Shown here piece after piece: positions 20,569 to 32,599 of a stretch of 64,000 nucleotides of DNA. Origin of the DNA: Cryptomeria japonica (Eukaryota > Streptophyta > Pinopsida > Cupressales > Cupressaceae); contig NC_081406.1 in NCBI RefSeq assembly GCF_030272615.1, forward strand, positions 458,020,072 through 458,084,071. Direction: 5' to 3'. The notes beneath the pieces are model-generated. The model saw only the letters and a list, made by a program, of their open reading frames with translations. It was not told where the DNA came from and did no database searches. Positions within the stretch are counted from its first letter, which is position 1; every line of letters begins with the position of its first letter. The translations under genes were made by a program, and so were the position numbers.

Positions 20569-21961
20569 TGTTGGAATTTTGAGTTTGTTGGCATTTTGCA
20601 TAGAGATTACATTAATGATATGTTGTCATTGATGTCAATTGAACCGGTAATAGTATTCATCTTATTGTTGATATTGTTGTTTTTTATATTGGCTACTAAC
20701 CGGTTAGAAGAGCTTTGTGGAAGATGTGAAGTGGTATGGTAAGTTTCTGAGTTGAACTAGTAAACCAGTGTAATAGGTTAAACCTTTCTATGCATTGTAA
20801 CCGGTAGAACCTATCAGTTGTTAAACCCTAATTGATGAAGTTTGTTGGTTTATTATGATGAGCGGTAATGATGGAGATATGTGTGATCATTGTATGAGGA
20901 TAAGTTCAAATTGTTTTGGCGCATTTGTTTATTGTCTAGGGAAGGAGAAAAGTGGATTGCATCTAATGCACAACGCGTGATTAGTTACAAACTCTGATGA
21001 AGCGGTGATCATAGAGCAGTTATAATTTTCTTGAAGAATGTGAAGAGATTGTCATGATTTCTAATTGTCAAGATTGTATTGACTTGTTTGTAATCTCGAT
21101 GATGAGAATTAGGTTTTGTTGTGTTACCAACCTAATTGATTTGTATTTAAGGTCGATGAAGTTGTTTATAAAGGTTGTTGGAAAGATTGGCAGAAACTTG
21201 TTGAATGTGTAGTTGCCTAACCAGTGAATGGATCTGCACATTGAGTGATTTGCAGATTGAAGCTTAAAAGGATTTGATCAAGAAAATGTAGTGTTATTCA
21301 GACAGATCAAGAAAACCTATTGTTTTCTAACAATTATAGCAGAAGTGAAATCGCTTAACTGGGTAAGCTCTAACAAGGTGGTACATTAGCTTGGATTCTT
21401 AAATCCTCTAACAAGGTTACTCCTAATAGGGTGTCAAGGCATATTTGTAAATATCTTAACTGGGTAATTCCTAACCGGAATTAGTTCTTAATAGGACTTA
21501 TTGTCAACCTTTAACATGATTGGCTCCTAATAGGGTGAACTTCAGAAGAGTTCAGATAGCTATCCTTGTGAGTCTCATCTCACCGTAGTTTTTACCTATT
21601 TAGGTTTTCCATGTATAAACATTTGTATCAAGTGGTGAATGTTTTTGTGGTTATGATTTTATTTGTTGATTTGATTAACTTTTGATAAGGCATGATAACT
21701 AGAAGCATTGAGAAATGAATATGTTGAGTTATGATTAAGCATTGCTGATGTTTACAAGATTAAAGTTGTTTACTGTTAAGTTGTCACAACAGTCAAACCG
21801 GTTGATGTCAAGTATTCTTATGAATATTGATCTTGACTGAGATATGTTTACTTTGTGTGATTGAATTTAAGTTTGGGAACTTTGTATTAGTTTTTCAATA
21901 TACTGTTTCACCCCCCCCTCTCAGTATTCTACCAGATACTTATTATTTCATCATACCATCA
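20569..21961 (+). repeat. Solo LTR with perfect target duplication GTATG
   Basis: It is 1393 bp, TGTTGGAATTTT to ACCATCA, flanked by GTATG at 20564-20568 and 21962-21966. It contains TTGTCATTGATGTCAA near its start, a nine-fold array of the decamer YTAAYANGGT (21355-21540) and the U5 stem ATACTG/CAGTAT (21900-21905, 21922-21927). No coding sequence is attached. Confidence 0.85.
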
Positions 21962-21966
21962 GTATG

Positions 21967-24020
21967 CACAAGTGTTTGTATATTCTGATCCATGCAAGTA
22001 CACAACATTGACTCCACTTGGCTTCACGGGTCTAAGTGTGCCTATATTCCCCAATGATGGTTATAGGAGATAGCAAAATGGCCAAACATGATTACCTAGC
22101 GTAACCCATCATTTCTAATTAGGATGATTCATCCCTAATTCTAATGATTACACCTCTGGGTCTCCATTGAGGTGATGACCAACTACCCTTATGCTTATAG
22201 TAAATGACCAGTGAAGAGTGTCTATGCATAGTCAATTAGTCATCCATTATTGCTATTATAGTATGAATATTATTGATATTTCATCTTTAGTGCAATAATG
22301 CAATATGTTAATGGACATGGTGTTTTATAAAAATTCAATTTAAAGTGATTTAAGTGATTTTATTTTAGGGGAATTCTAGGAGTTTATTGATCTTGTGAAT
22401 TTAAATTTGAATTTTTTATTATTTTATATTCCACCTTAAACTAAGCATATAATGTTGTTTTGGAATTCATTGAAAAACACTTAGTCTTTTCTCTTGTTTT
22501 TGCTCTCAAACCTTGTGAGGAGTGTATGAAAATGCAAAGAGTTTGATTCTTTGTGGGTAGAATTTATGGGAATTGGATTGGAAGGATTAAATTTGTGGAG
22601 CTTGACATGTTGTTTGAATTTGACGAGCTTTATAGAGTGTAGGGCTTCCTCTTTGCATTTGAAGTTTCTTCTCAAGCCTGAGGTAGGAGTTTTTATTCTT
22701 TGATTGACTTCCCTACTTGAAATTATTTTCCCATGCTTAAGATTTGTTTTTATTTGAATTATCACCCTCTTCCTCAAATGAGATTGTTCTTATTCATTGG
22801 ATTTTAATGTGTGCATTGTCTGATTGAGAAAATGGGTGTTTTTGGGGATTTTGATTCCCAATTTTTCATGATTCATCGTAGGGACTTTATTTCAATTTTT
22901 TGTTTCTTAGAGGTATTTATCAAATGAGAGGGAGCCAAATTTAGCCTAGTTCTAACCCCAATTGTAAAATTGATGCCATAGATAGTCTCTCTTAGAGTCA
23001 AACCCCTAGTTCTAACCCAAATTGGTGCTTTTGGCATGTAGGTATGCATCTGCTATGTGGAGTGGTCTAATTGATCAAATATGGTTCCATGGAAACCCAA
23101 AATGTAACAATTGAAGCCCAAAGTGGTTCTACTGATCTCTAATGTGGTGCCTTTGATCTGTTTTGGTCGGTAGTCACTATTTGGAATCATTTAACCTAAG
23201 ATGATTTTAGCATGAATTTATGATGTGGCAATAATAATAATAGTTGTATGATTGATTTGGGATCGATTTGGATATGTTTCCTTATTTTGAGACCCTACAA
23301 TTTCTCCTTGGTTGTGAGACTAAATGCATTGTTATGTATTTTGAGAGATTATTTATGATATTGTTATTGTTATGTTGACTATAATAGGTATCTATGCATT
23401 GTTCTTATATGTTATCCAAAGTGGCTTTGACTATCGAGACCATTGCTACATTGAGGTGTCGTATTTGATACTTGAACCATGCCTCCTTGAGTGCTTCTAA
23501 CCAATAGTTTATGTTATGAGTAAAAGAAAATGTATACTATGCACTTAATGGAAACTTATTGTGATTGAAGCCTCAGGTTGCACATGTGTGTGCATTTGAG
23601 TTCTCGTGTTCATAATGAGCCTGATGTGCCTAGGGCTTAGTTCATGGAGACAGTTGCGAGGTGGACCTTATTGTGGGACTTATGATTTAAATAACATGAG
23701 ATGATGCATTGTGTAGCATTAGTATGCATACATTTCCCTTATGTTGAAATTCTTGTGAGGGCTTGGGATAAGTTGGAGGAATGAGACTGTCCATGGATGG
23801 ATGATGTTAGCGGGCTCCTTGTCTACACAAGAGGATTACCTAAACTTTGTGTGAGTTATTGGAGATACACTTGATACTTCACAATTTATCTCCTTATCAT
23901 ATAGCCCTTTTAGAGATTGAGTAGAGACCCTATTATGACCTCATGATTGCGTAGTTGACTTTCTTGAGTGTTTGGGCCGTGTGACTATCTCCATCAGAAC
24001 AGGGGGTGGACTTGAGGGTA
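21967..24020. other. No gene seen
   Basis: About 2 kb of AT-rich DNA with no frame or RNA gene I can recognise. Joining 24025 to 33302 and 33344 to 37436 (removing the two insertions) rebuilds the older locus, which shows no clear coding potential either. Confidence 0.5.
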
Positions 24021-24025
24021 CCACA

Positions 24026-24675
24026 TGTTGGATATTGTTGAAAAGTTTGTTGGAACAATGTTTGGTCATTAATGTCAACATATTCCTCTATGTATTCCAG
24101 TGTTGCAGGCAGATTAAATGAGTTGGTTTGGCTAGTGTTCTGCATATGAGTTGTTGCAGTTTAATGGGTTTTGAGATAGGTATCTCTAGTTGATTCAGTT
24201 AAATTTTCTAGTGGTCTACATGATGATTTGATCGAGTTATGAGATCCGGTATTGAGGTTGGTTTTTTAGTTGTTTGTGGTGTTCAATGTTCTAGATTCTT
24301 CTCTACATTGCTCTGGAATTGCAATATATTGGTTTGCATATTTGGGACATTCATATGTGTGCTCAATTTAGATGGTTCGTAATTTGGATATCCACAAGTG
24401 AATCTTTTAGTTTGTTAGTCCGTTTAATGCGTTTTCTTCAGGTTCAATATAATGATGATGAATATTATAGTAAGTGGTGATGTTGTAGTTGTTGTTGTGG
24501 TAATTCACATTGCTTGTGGATGTTTTTAGATTGTTTTATATTCATGTTGATGGTCTGCATTGATCATTCTGAACTTTATTGATCATTTTCTTGATCTGGT
24601 GGTGTTGTTTGATTAATGCAATATTCATGATGATTGTAGTGTGTTGTGGATGTTCATGGCTTAATTATTTGAGGT
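24026..24675 (+). repeat. Solo LTR, left half (interrupted by F)
   Basis: Starts TGTTGGATATTG and carries the word GGTCATTAATGTCAACA. It is preceded by CCACA (24021-24025), which is repeated at 33297-33301 after the right half. The LTR is cut at 24675 by element F with duplication GAGGT. Confidence 0.85.
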
Positions 24676-24847
24676 TGTAGTGTCCTAAAATTGTGACACT
24701 TGCAATTTCAACTACATTTGGGTCTTCATGATGGCGATGCAACGTTAAACCTGAATGGAGACCCCGAAACCTGCTTGTGACACAAAAAACTGCATTTTTC
24801 AGCACCTTGGCATGATCCCTCCTTGCACCCTGCTATCCCGGGAGGTG

Positions 24848-24936
24848 GGACCATGGCGCCCAGCGCCCTGGTCCTTCAGGACCATGGCGCCTAGCGCCCT
24901 AGTCCCCCAGGACCATGGTGCCCAGCGCCCTGGTCC
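24848..24936 (+). repeat. Three tandem GC-rich hairpins in the F LTR
   Basis: Units at 24848-24874, 24879-24905 and 24910-24936 (period 31 bp) each read GGACCATGGCGC, a 3-base loop, then GCGCCCTGGTCC, a near-perfect inverted repeat. The 3' LTR has the same three at 31516-31542, 31547-31573 and 31578-31604. They are GC-rich in an AT-rich LTR and lie upstream of the TATA box. Confidence 0.8.
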
Positions 24937-25058
24937 CTGGCCCTATTTTGTGCCCGGTCTCTTTTGGGCATTAGGTCTTTAAGTTTGCAAATTGGGAAAT
25001 AATGTTTCCTGGTCGGCCTAAGGTTGGGAAAATCAGTCTATCAACCCTAATTGACAAG

Positions 25059-25066
25059 TATATAAA
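25059..25066 (+). promoter_or_regulatory. TATA box of the F LTR
   Basis: TATATAAA at LTR offset 383. The 3' LTR has it at the same offset (31727-31734). Confidence 0.6.
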
Positions 25067-25929
25067 CTACATTTCCTCTCTCAAAAAGGGAGGAGGACAT
25101 ATGTGAGCAAGGCGCGAAAGCGATATTCAAACATTCAAGCATTCAAGCATTCCTTCAAGCAATTGAGTATTCTAAGTCTCCATTCAAGGCTAAGTGTTGC
25201 ATTTAAGACAAGGATTAAACCATTGAAGAGGAGATCACTTACAACACATTACATACAGCATACATTACACCTTTGCATGTAAGAATACAAACATTCTTAC
25301 AACAAGGTATCAGTACTTGTTTACATTACAAACATTTACATTTACAGCATTCTCATTTCTTGGTTAATTCCAAAATCGGGGTTTGACCTAAAGGCAAACC
25401 CCTCATCCCTAACCCCCCAATCGTCCTCTCTTTTATGTGTGTAGGTTGCAGGTATGCGGCTATAATTGAAGATCTAGAATCCTTGTGCAGAGACGAACAG
25501 ATCCACCTTCGTTTCGCAGATTTTTCGGAGGACCGTGTGCACTCCGGGCGCCATCGTCCTGTCAACTTTCGCTCAAATTTGCAGAACAGCACCGTCTCGA
25601 CATTTTACTGCTAATTCCAGGTCCGCAGCTTCATCCTGTATCCCTATCTTTGTCTATAAGTGAATCTTTCCTATTTTACATGCATTCTTAGTTCAATCAT
25701 CCTATCTACATTTCTTTACAAAAGAGGGTATCCTCGATGTCTTAACCCTTGAAACTCATTTAGAATCCAATCTTGCATTATGTGGGATTGGATCTTGTGG
25801 GTTTCAACCCCTCTTTTGAATGTAAAGTCTCTCCCAAGTGAAAACCATCAACCCTAGTGACCTCCCTTCTCTCTCCTCGGAGTTGGGGAGGGGAGAACAA
25901 CTAGGGTTTGATTTTTCCGCTTTACATTT

Positions 25930-25939
25930 TGGTGAACCC
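25930..25939 (+). promoter_or_regulatory. Primer binding site of F
   Basis: TGGTGAACCC follows the LTR by three bases. Its complement ends in ACCA as a tRNA 3' end does. The same TGGTGAACC follows the LTR of gypsy element L (minus strand, 63650-63662). I cannot name the tRNA. Confidence 0.6.
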
Positions 25940-27110
25940 AACGTGAACATCCTCATTCTGATTATTCATGGTTAGATCTAAAAAATTTGCTTCCTTAATT
26001 ACATTTCCATGTTTGATCTTTTGCAAATTTTAGAGGCTAATTGCATAAAAACCCTAAAATTTTCTTTTTAGTAATTAAGCTTGTGAAATGTTTAATTGTT
26101 AGTGCTTGTTTCAGATCTACCCTTCTATTGCAAATTGTCAATGCATATTTTTGCTTTAATTCTAAAAATTAAGTGGTTAAATGTCAAAACCCTCATTTTT
26201 AAAACCTTCTTGATTCAACCTTTGACTGATAATTTCACTGATCAAAACACCTCCAAATTGGCTGTAACTTTGGATTCCGCAATAAAATCAGAATATCTCT
26301 CACCCATAAAAATTTGGAAAAAAATTGCGAGGACCGTGTGCACCCCGAGTGCCATCGTCCCCGACATTTTTTCCGAAATTTTAGGAGCTAGATCTTACTG
26401 TATTTTTCTGCTAAAATCCAGAATTTTGGCTGATTTTATCAATTCTAATGCCTTCAAAATTAAAGTCAAAGTTGGCCTAGTGATTGCTTGGATAAAGGCT
26501 TATAATCATTCAAAAATTGTTGAAATTAAAATTCATATCAAAATTGTATTTCTTACAGTCCTAAATCTGAAAAGTGTGTTGGCATTCATTCAAAATTTCA
26601 GTGCTTTATTCAAATTTTTACAATTTGTGACTTTTGAAATTAAGTGTTTAATTGCGGCAACTTTGATTTCCGCTTTCAAATTTGAATTTTGCATGAAATC
26701 GAGTCAACTTTTAAATTTCAAAACTTGCATTGCTTTTAGTATTCCCTCTAAAATCATAAAATTCAAAATTTCAGTTTCCCCCTGCTTGTCAAAATTCAAA
26801 TTTTACATTTTTCAACAATCTTGGTAGGGTTCAATTTTGAGATTGCAACTTTAATTTGGCCTATCTACAGATCGTAAAATCACTTAATTTTTTCAGATTA
26901 GCTTTTTAATCATCATAACTTTCATCCTTGAAAATTTCAAAAAAAGTTGCGAGGACCGTGTGCACTCCGTTCGCCACGGTCCCTGACATTTTTTCTGAAA
27001 TTTCGGAAGATTGTCCTGATTGCATTTAACAGCTTAAATCTAGGAGATTGGCTGATTTTATTGAAATTTGTTACCTCTAAAATTCAAAATCTTCTCTCTC
27101 TCTTTAGTGC
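25940..27110 (+). other. Leader of element F with repeated structured motif
   Basis: The motif GGACCGTG-14 nt-CAYSGTCC, already in the LTR, recurs at 26331-26360 and 26953-26982. Each copy is followed by related words (GACATTTTTTCYGAAATTT, then a TGCTAAAATCCAG-like stretch), so a larger unit has been duplicated. An uninterrupted frame of 243 codons (26096-26827) is open here but has no recognisable domain and biased AT-rich composition; I do not call it a gene. Confidence 0.6.
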
Positions 27111-30100
27111 ATGAGTTTTACAACAATAAGCCCTACTTACACTATTCCCGTTAGACGAAGCCTTAGAATTAAGTCTTTCCAAGGTGTAATTACTGAGGAG
27201 ATGGAGCCTAATTTGAATGGCCTTTTTAACGAGGACATGGGTAATTCCTCTAATCCTCTTAATGATGAAGAAGCTCTCCATGAGGTTTCTGTAGAACAAC
27301 TTTCGAAATTGGATAACCAATTTGATGATTTTCGACAATGGATGTCTCAAGAATACCTTGATAGCGAAGCTCTTTCATTAATTGAGGGTCTAAAACGTAT
27401 GGTTCAAAGTGATAAGAATGGAATTGATATTTTGCGTGGTATTGCACACATTGTGGATTCGAATGTGATGCCTATGAAGAGTTGTGCCGAAACTTTAGGT
27501 TATACACAACCTCCTACCCAAGTTAATCATTCTATTCCTTTAACAACTCCTATTGCTAGTATACCTACTTTTACATCAAACATAGTGACTACTTCAATAC
27601 AAGACATTCCTCCTATGATCACCAGTCATGGGGGCAATCCCTCTTCTTCAATCAACCCTCTTCCTTCATTCAATCCAACTTCTTCATTCATTCCTTCAAT
27701 GAGTGTTCCTATTATATCTCCACAACTAAACATGACGCAAGGGGGCAATTCATTTAACCATTCCATTCCTCCTTGTAGTGTTCCTCCTCTCCAATCATCT
27801 CCTATGACTAACTATCATAGTGTCCCACCACCTTACTCTCAATCAATACCTTCTTTCAATAACATAATACCTCCATCACAATCTAACACGTCTAATATGA
27901 ACTCTTCGACTAAAGCGACCATTAACAATCTTGCACAAACTGTCTCTTCTTTATAGCAACAAATTGCCTCTATGAATCAATCTAAGTTTAGTGTGCCCAC
28001 ATTTGATGTTGTGAGCCCACTTTCTCTTGACATTGTTCGAGCTATCCCCCCTAAACATGTTGAAATCCCGCATTTGGAGCTTTATAATGGTAAGGGTGAT
28101 CCTCTAACACATGTTAAGACCTTTCAAACAATATGTACCGATTTTGCTTATGACCAAAGGTTGCTTGCAAAACTATTTACTAGAACATTAAGAGATAAGG
28201 GCCTACAATGGTATTGCTCGTTGCCTTCTTATTCTATTACTTCTTTTGAACAACTGGCAAATTCTTTTATTCAACAATTTCAAAACAATATAAGTCCTAA
28301 AGTTACTTTGATTGATTTAATGCATTGTAAACAAGGTGGTAAAGAAAGAGTGACTGATTTCATTGGTAGATATAAGCATTTGTATGCTCAAATTTCTTTT
28401 CCAGTACCTGACAATGATATTCAAAGAATCTTTATTTCTAATTTACAAAAAGATATTAGAGAAAAACTTTTGTTTTCTGAGTTTACTTCTTTCCAACAGT
28501 TGTGCGCAACTCTTCACAATTATCAACTGACTGTGAGTCAAATGGAACAAGCAAATCCTATGGCTCTGAGTGATAAGGGTGATAGTAGTCAACAACCATT
28601 TGGGAAGTTTAAACCGAACAAAGAGTCAATTAAATAAAATGAAAACATCATCAACAACAATGTGAATGCAGCATCGGGTGTGCCTCCTATTTCTAAGTTT
28701 TTCAAGAAAGAAAGAAAGTTTACTCCTTTGAATGAATCATTGCATAGTATTATGAATAAGTTATTGGAACAAAATGTGCTTACTCTTCCTCCTATAAGGC
28801 AAATAGATCTTGCAAAGATTAATTCGCCCTATTTTGATAACAAATCTTTTTGTCAATTTCATCGTCATCCTCGGCATGATACTGAAAAATGTTTTGCTTT
28901 AAAGGGTAAAATTCAAGATTTGATTGATAATAATACTATCTCTGTTTCTGGTGTGAATGATAAAGGCAACACATTTGTAGCTCCTCCTAACCAAAATCTT
29001 AAGATTTTTACTGATCCATTGCCTTCTCATACCTCTAATGCGATTGATACTACTGATTCCTCTGTCTCACCTGATGATCTTGTGTCTATGACTCCGAATG
29101 TGTTTAACTTTGTGGAACAGCAGAAAATCCCTAAAGAACCTTCCATCACATTTGATTCCAGTGAAATTATCAGGGCTCTTGATGGTCCTTTATATATAGT
29201 TGCAAAAGTCAAGAATACACCTTGCCGTGGAGTGCTTATTGATCCTTCTTGCATGGTTAATGTCATTACTGAAGAATTTCTTTTTACTTTGCAATTGAAT
29301 CAAGTGATCTATGATGAAACAAATGTGGTTGTGAAATTATTTGATGCATTTTCTTCTCCTGCAATTGGTTCTATTACATTACCTATTGAGGTCCATAACA
29401 AATCCCTTGATGTGGACTTTGCTATTATTCCATCATCCGAACAATTTCGTGTGAAGCTAGGCTAGCCTTGGCTATCTTCCATGAAAGCTATCACTTCTCC
29501 TATTCATAAGTGCTTGAAATTTCCCTATAATGGTGAAGTTGTTACTATCAATCATAGTCTCTTTAAACCAGCTGAAAGAGCTTCTAGCGTTCCTATTGAT
29601 TAATTTTGGCCTAAACAATTCCAATCTCTTCCTCCACGAAGTGATCATCTTTTTAAATCTTATCAAAAGTGGAAAAAAGATATGATCCTATCTCTAAGTG
29701 AACCTAGAACACCCAAACTTGATATTCCTATCATTCTTGAGAAGGAAGTTCTTCCTTTGAAAGATAAAACCAATGTCTTTTCTCAAGAAAATTCCCAACC
29801 CATCCCTATGAATGTGACTATGCCTATGTCTAATAAACTTTCTAAAGGTAGACCTATACCTCCTCGTCATGATGGACTTGGTCTCCTTCCTAAACCAAAT
29901 ATTCCTCCCTTATATGGAGCAGTTCCTCCTCCTTCCTCTTATAGAGAGAAGAGACCTTCCTCTTCTCCTATTGTTCAACCTAAGAGACCACAACCTAAAC
30001 ACCCAAGTGATAAGGATGAGAACATTCCTCCTCCTCACTCTTCTCAACTTCCTACTAAGACTAGATGAAATCGTTCTGCACGTGAACACCGACGAAATCG

Positions 30101-30596
30101 TCGTCTTAGAGCTCAGGCAGTTGCTTCTCAAACTTTGCAATCCCCAAAAACACCTTCAGCTAGTATTATTCCATTTTCTCCTCAGCCGAAAATTGAGCCA
30201 AAATCTCCTAAACATAAGATGCATGATGGTCTTGATCCTATGCGAGTTAAAGATCCTATTTTTATAAATCTTGATGATGATATAGATGAAAATGTTATTC
30301 ATGATGAAAATGTTATGCATGATGAAAATGTTATGCATGATGAAAATGTTACTCCTGTTCATTCTGATAGTGAATATGAATATGTTGATGTTGATAACCA
30401 TTTATCTAACGAATTTTCTAAAGCACTTATCCTAGCTCCTAGACAAGAACAACGTGGCTTGGAACATGAACCTAGCCCTTGTTTGGATCTTGTGATAGCT
30501 CCATCTACTGTGTTAGATGTTCCTCCTCTAGCGTGTTTCCTGCCTTCTCGAAATATTGATCAGCAAGATCGGGGGGTAGATGACGTGCTAGACTAG
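27111..30596 (+). pseudogene. Element F Gag-protease polyprotein (one frame, five stops)
   Basis: The ATG at 27111 opens a frame of about 1161 codons to the stop at 30594-30596. It is interrupted only by stops at 27954-27956, 28635-28637, 29463-29465, 29601-29603 and 30066-30068; there is no frameshift. The order is a Ser/Pro-rich N-terminus, a Retrotrans_gag-type capsid (28030-28560: LELYNGKGDPLTHVKTF, LTRTLRDKGLQWYCSLP-like), a finger CQFHRHPRHDTEKC (28851-28892), an aspartic-protease-like segment (LIDPSCMVNVI, Asp at 29241-29243, with D-P-S where D-S/T-G is usual), then a Pro-rich tail and an acidic HDENVM repeat (30298-30350). Gag would form particles around F RNA. Protease activity is doubtful. 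Confidence 0.82.
30298..30350 (+). repeat. Short in-frame tandem repeat (HDENVM)
   Basis: An 18-bp unit (CATGATGAAAATGTTATG) is repeated about three times in frame in the acidic tail of the F polyprotein. Confidence 0.8.
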
Positions 30597-31343
30597 TTTC
30601 ATTAGCATAGCAGACTCTCTCCTCCTCCCTTGATCTCTTTTGTTACTTCTTCTATGTGTTATTCTCATTCTTCCATTTGTTGTCCTTAGTGTTGTCTACT
30701 TGAGGACGATGCAAAGCATTGAGATCTCTTGGTCTCTCTCATGTTGACTCAAAAGACACATGTGTTCCTTTCTTCTAGGTGATCTTCCTTGATTGGAGAA
30801 TGAAGAACAATTATGCATACATACATATGATATACATGAATTATCATACAGCATATTGACCCCGAGGAAAGTGAAGTCACCTTGTGCTTTGTGTTTTGTG
30901 TCTATTATCCTTGGGCTTCTCTCACACTTGGGGGCTAAATCCTTGTGATAACATGCTCCTTTCTCATTTCTTATATGTATCACTACCTTAAAGCAATCAC
31001 CCCCGGTGAGGCGTGTGCGATCGCTTTAACGTAGGGGGCATACATCCCGTTCATATCTTTTCAAGATACTTGAAAATTTCTTGACAAATTTAGCTTTGCC
31101 TTGAAAATTTTTGATATCTTTCTTGCATGACTCATAGTGAGGGAACCTTACTACTGACAGTCATGGTTCTCCCTCATGATCTTCCCTTTTACTTTGTCAA
31201 TCAAATTCATAAGATCCTTAGTCCACTGGGGGCTTGGTGTATCTTGCCTCCTTGACATGGTGAAAGTTTTTTCAATGTTGTTTCCTTGTACTTTACCGGA
31301 AGTATTGGCGTACGCTTATACTCCCGCTAAAGTGGGGGCTAAA
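30597..31343 (+). other. 3' noncoding region and polypurine tract of F
   Basis: No frame continues after the polyprotein stop. The region ends with AAGTGGGGGCTAAA (31330-31343), the polypurine tract that abuts the 3' LTR. A related word, GGGGGCTAAA, occurs at about 30931-30941 (CTTGGGGGCTAAAT), a second possible tract. Confidence 0.65.
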
Positions 31344-32594
31344 TGTAGCATCCTAAAATTGCAACACTTGCAATTTCGACTACATTTGGGTCTTCACGAT
31401 GGCGATGCAACGTTAAACTTGAATGGAGACCCCGAAACCTGCTTGTGACACCAAAAACTGCATTTTTCTGCACCTTGGCATGATCCCTCCTTGCACCCTG
31501 CTGTCCCGAGAGGTGGGACCATGGTGCCCAGTGCCCTAGTCCTTCAGGACCATGGCGCCCAGCGCCTTGGTCCTCCAGGACCATGGTGCCTAGCACCCTG
31601 GTCCCTAGCCCTATTTTGGGCTCGGTCTCATTTGGGCATCAGGTCTTTAAGTTTGCAAATTGGGAAATAATGTTTCCTAGTCAGCCTAAGGTCGGGAAAA
31701 TCAGTCTATCAACCCTAATTGACAAGTATATAAACTACATTTCCTCTCTCAAAAAGGGAGGAGGACATATGTGAGCAAGGCGTGAAAGCGATATTCAAAC
31801 ATTCAAGCATTCAAGCATTCCTTCAAGCAATTGAGTATTCTAAGTCTCCATTCAAGGCTAAGTGTTGCATTCAAGACAAGGATTCAACCATTGAAGAGAA
31901 GATCACTCACAACACATTACATACAACATACATTACACCTTCGCATGTAAGATTACAAACATTCTTACAACAAGGTATCAGTACTTGTTTACATTACAAA
32001 CATTTACATTTACAATATTCTCATTTCTTGGTTAATTCCAAAACTAGGGTTTGACCTAAAGGCAAACCCCTCATCCCTAACCCCCCAATCGTCCTCTCTT
32101 TTCTGTGTGTAGGTTGCAGGTACGTGGCTCTAATTGAAGATCTAGAATCCTTGTGCAGAGACGAACAGATCCACTTTCATTTCACGGATTTTTCGGAGGA
32201 CCGTGTGCACTCCGGGCGCCATCGTCCCGTCAACTTTCGCTCAAATTTGCAGAACAGCACCGTCTCGACATTTTACTGCTAATTCCAGGTCCGCAGCTTC
32301 ATCCTATATCCCTATCTCTGTTTATAAGTGAATCTTTCCTATTTTACATGCATTCTTAGTTCAATCATCCTATCTACATTTCTTTACAAAAGAGGGTATC
32401 CTTGATGTCTTAACCCTTGAAACTCATTTAGAATCCAATCTTGCAATACGTGGGATTGAATCTTGTGGGTTTCAACCCCTCTTTTGAATGTAAAGTCTCT
32501 CCCAAGTGAAAACCATCAACCCTAGTGACCTCCCTTCTCTCTCCTCGGAGTTGGGGAGGGGAGAACAACTAGGGTTCGATTTTTCCGCTTTACA
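31344..32594 (+). repeat. 3' LTR of element F
   Basis: TGTAGCATCC to GCTTTACA, 1251 bp, partner of 24676-25926, followed by GAGGT. Its GGACCGTG hairpin lies at 32198-32227. Confidence 0.92.
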
Positions 32595-32599
32595 GAGGT

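Larger units (their letters stand above)
24676..25926 (+). repeat. 5' LTR of element F
   Basis: Runs TGTAGTGTCC to GCTTTACA. Differences to the 3' LTR are mainly transitions with no net indel. It contains a threefold 31-bp hairpin repeat (24848-24936), a TATA box at 25059-25066 and one copy of the GGACCGTG hairpin (25530-25559). Confidence 0.92.
24676..32594 (+). mobile_element. Non-autonomous gypsy-type element F (Gag-protease only)
   Basis: The LTRs are exactly equal in length (24676-25926 and 31344-32594, 1251 bp each), and the element is flanked by perfect GAGGT duplications (24671-24675 and 32595-32599). A primer site (25930-25939), a 1.2-kb leader, one long Gag-protease frame (27111-30596), a 0.75-kb 3' region and a polypurine tract (31330-31343) complete it. 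No reverse transcriptase, RNase H or integrase motif is present and there is no room for them. It is therefore likely to have moved with enzymes from another element. Confidence 0.9.

Noticed and set aside
26096-26827. 243-codon open frame in the leader of F as a gene
   Set aside because: It is Phe/Ile/Lys-rich from AT composition, has no domain, and overlaps the repeated leader hairpin at 26331-26360.
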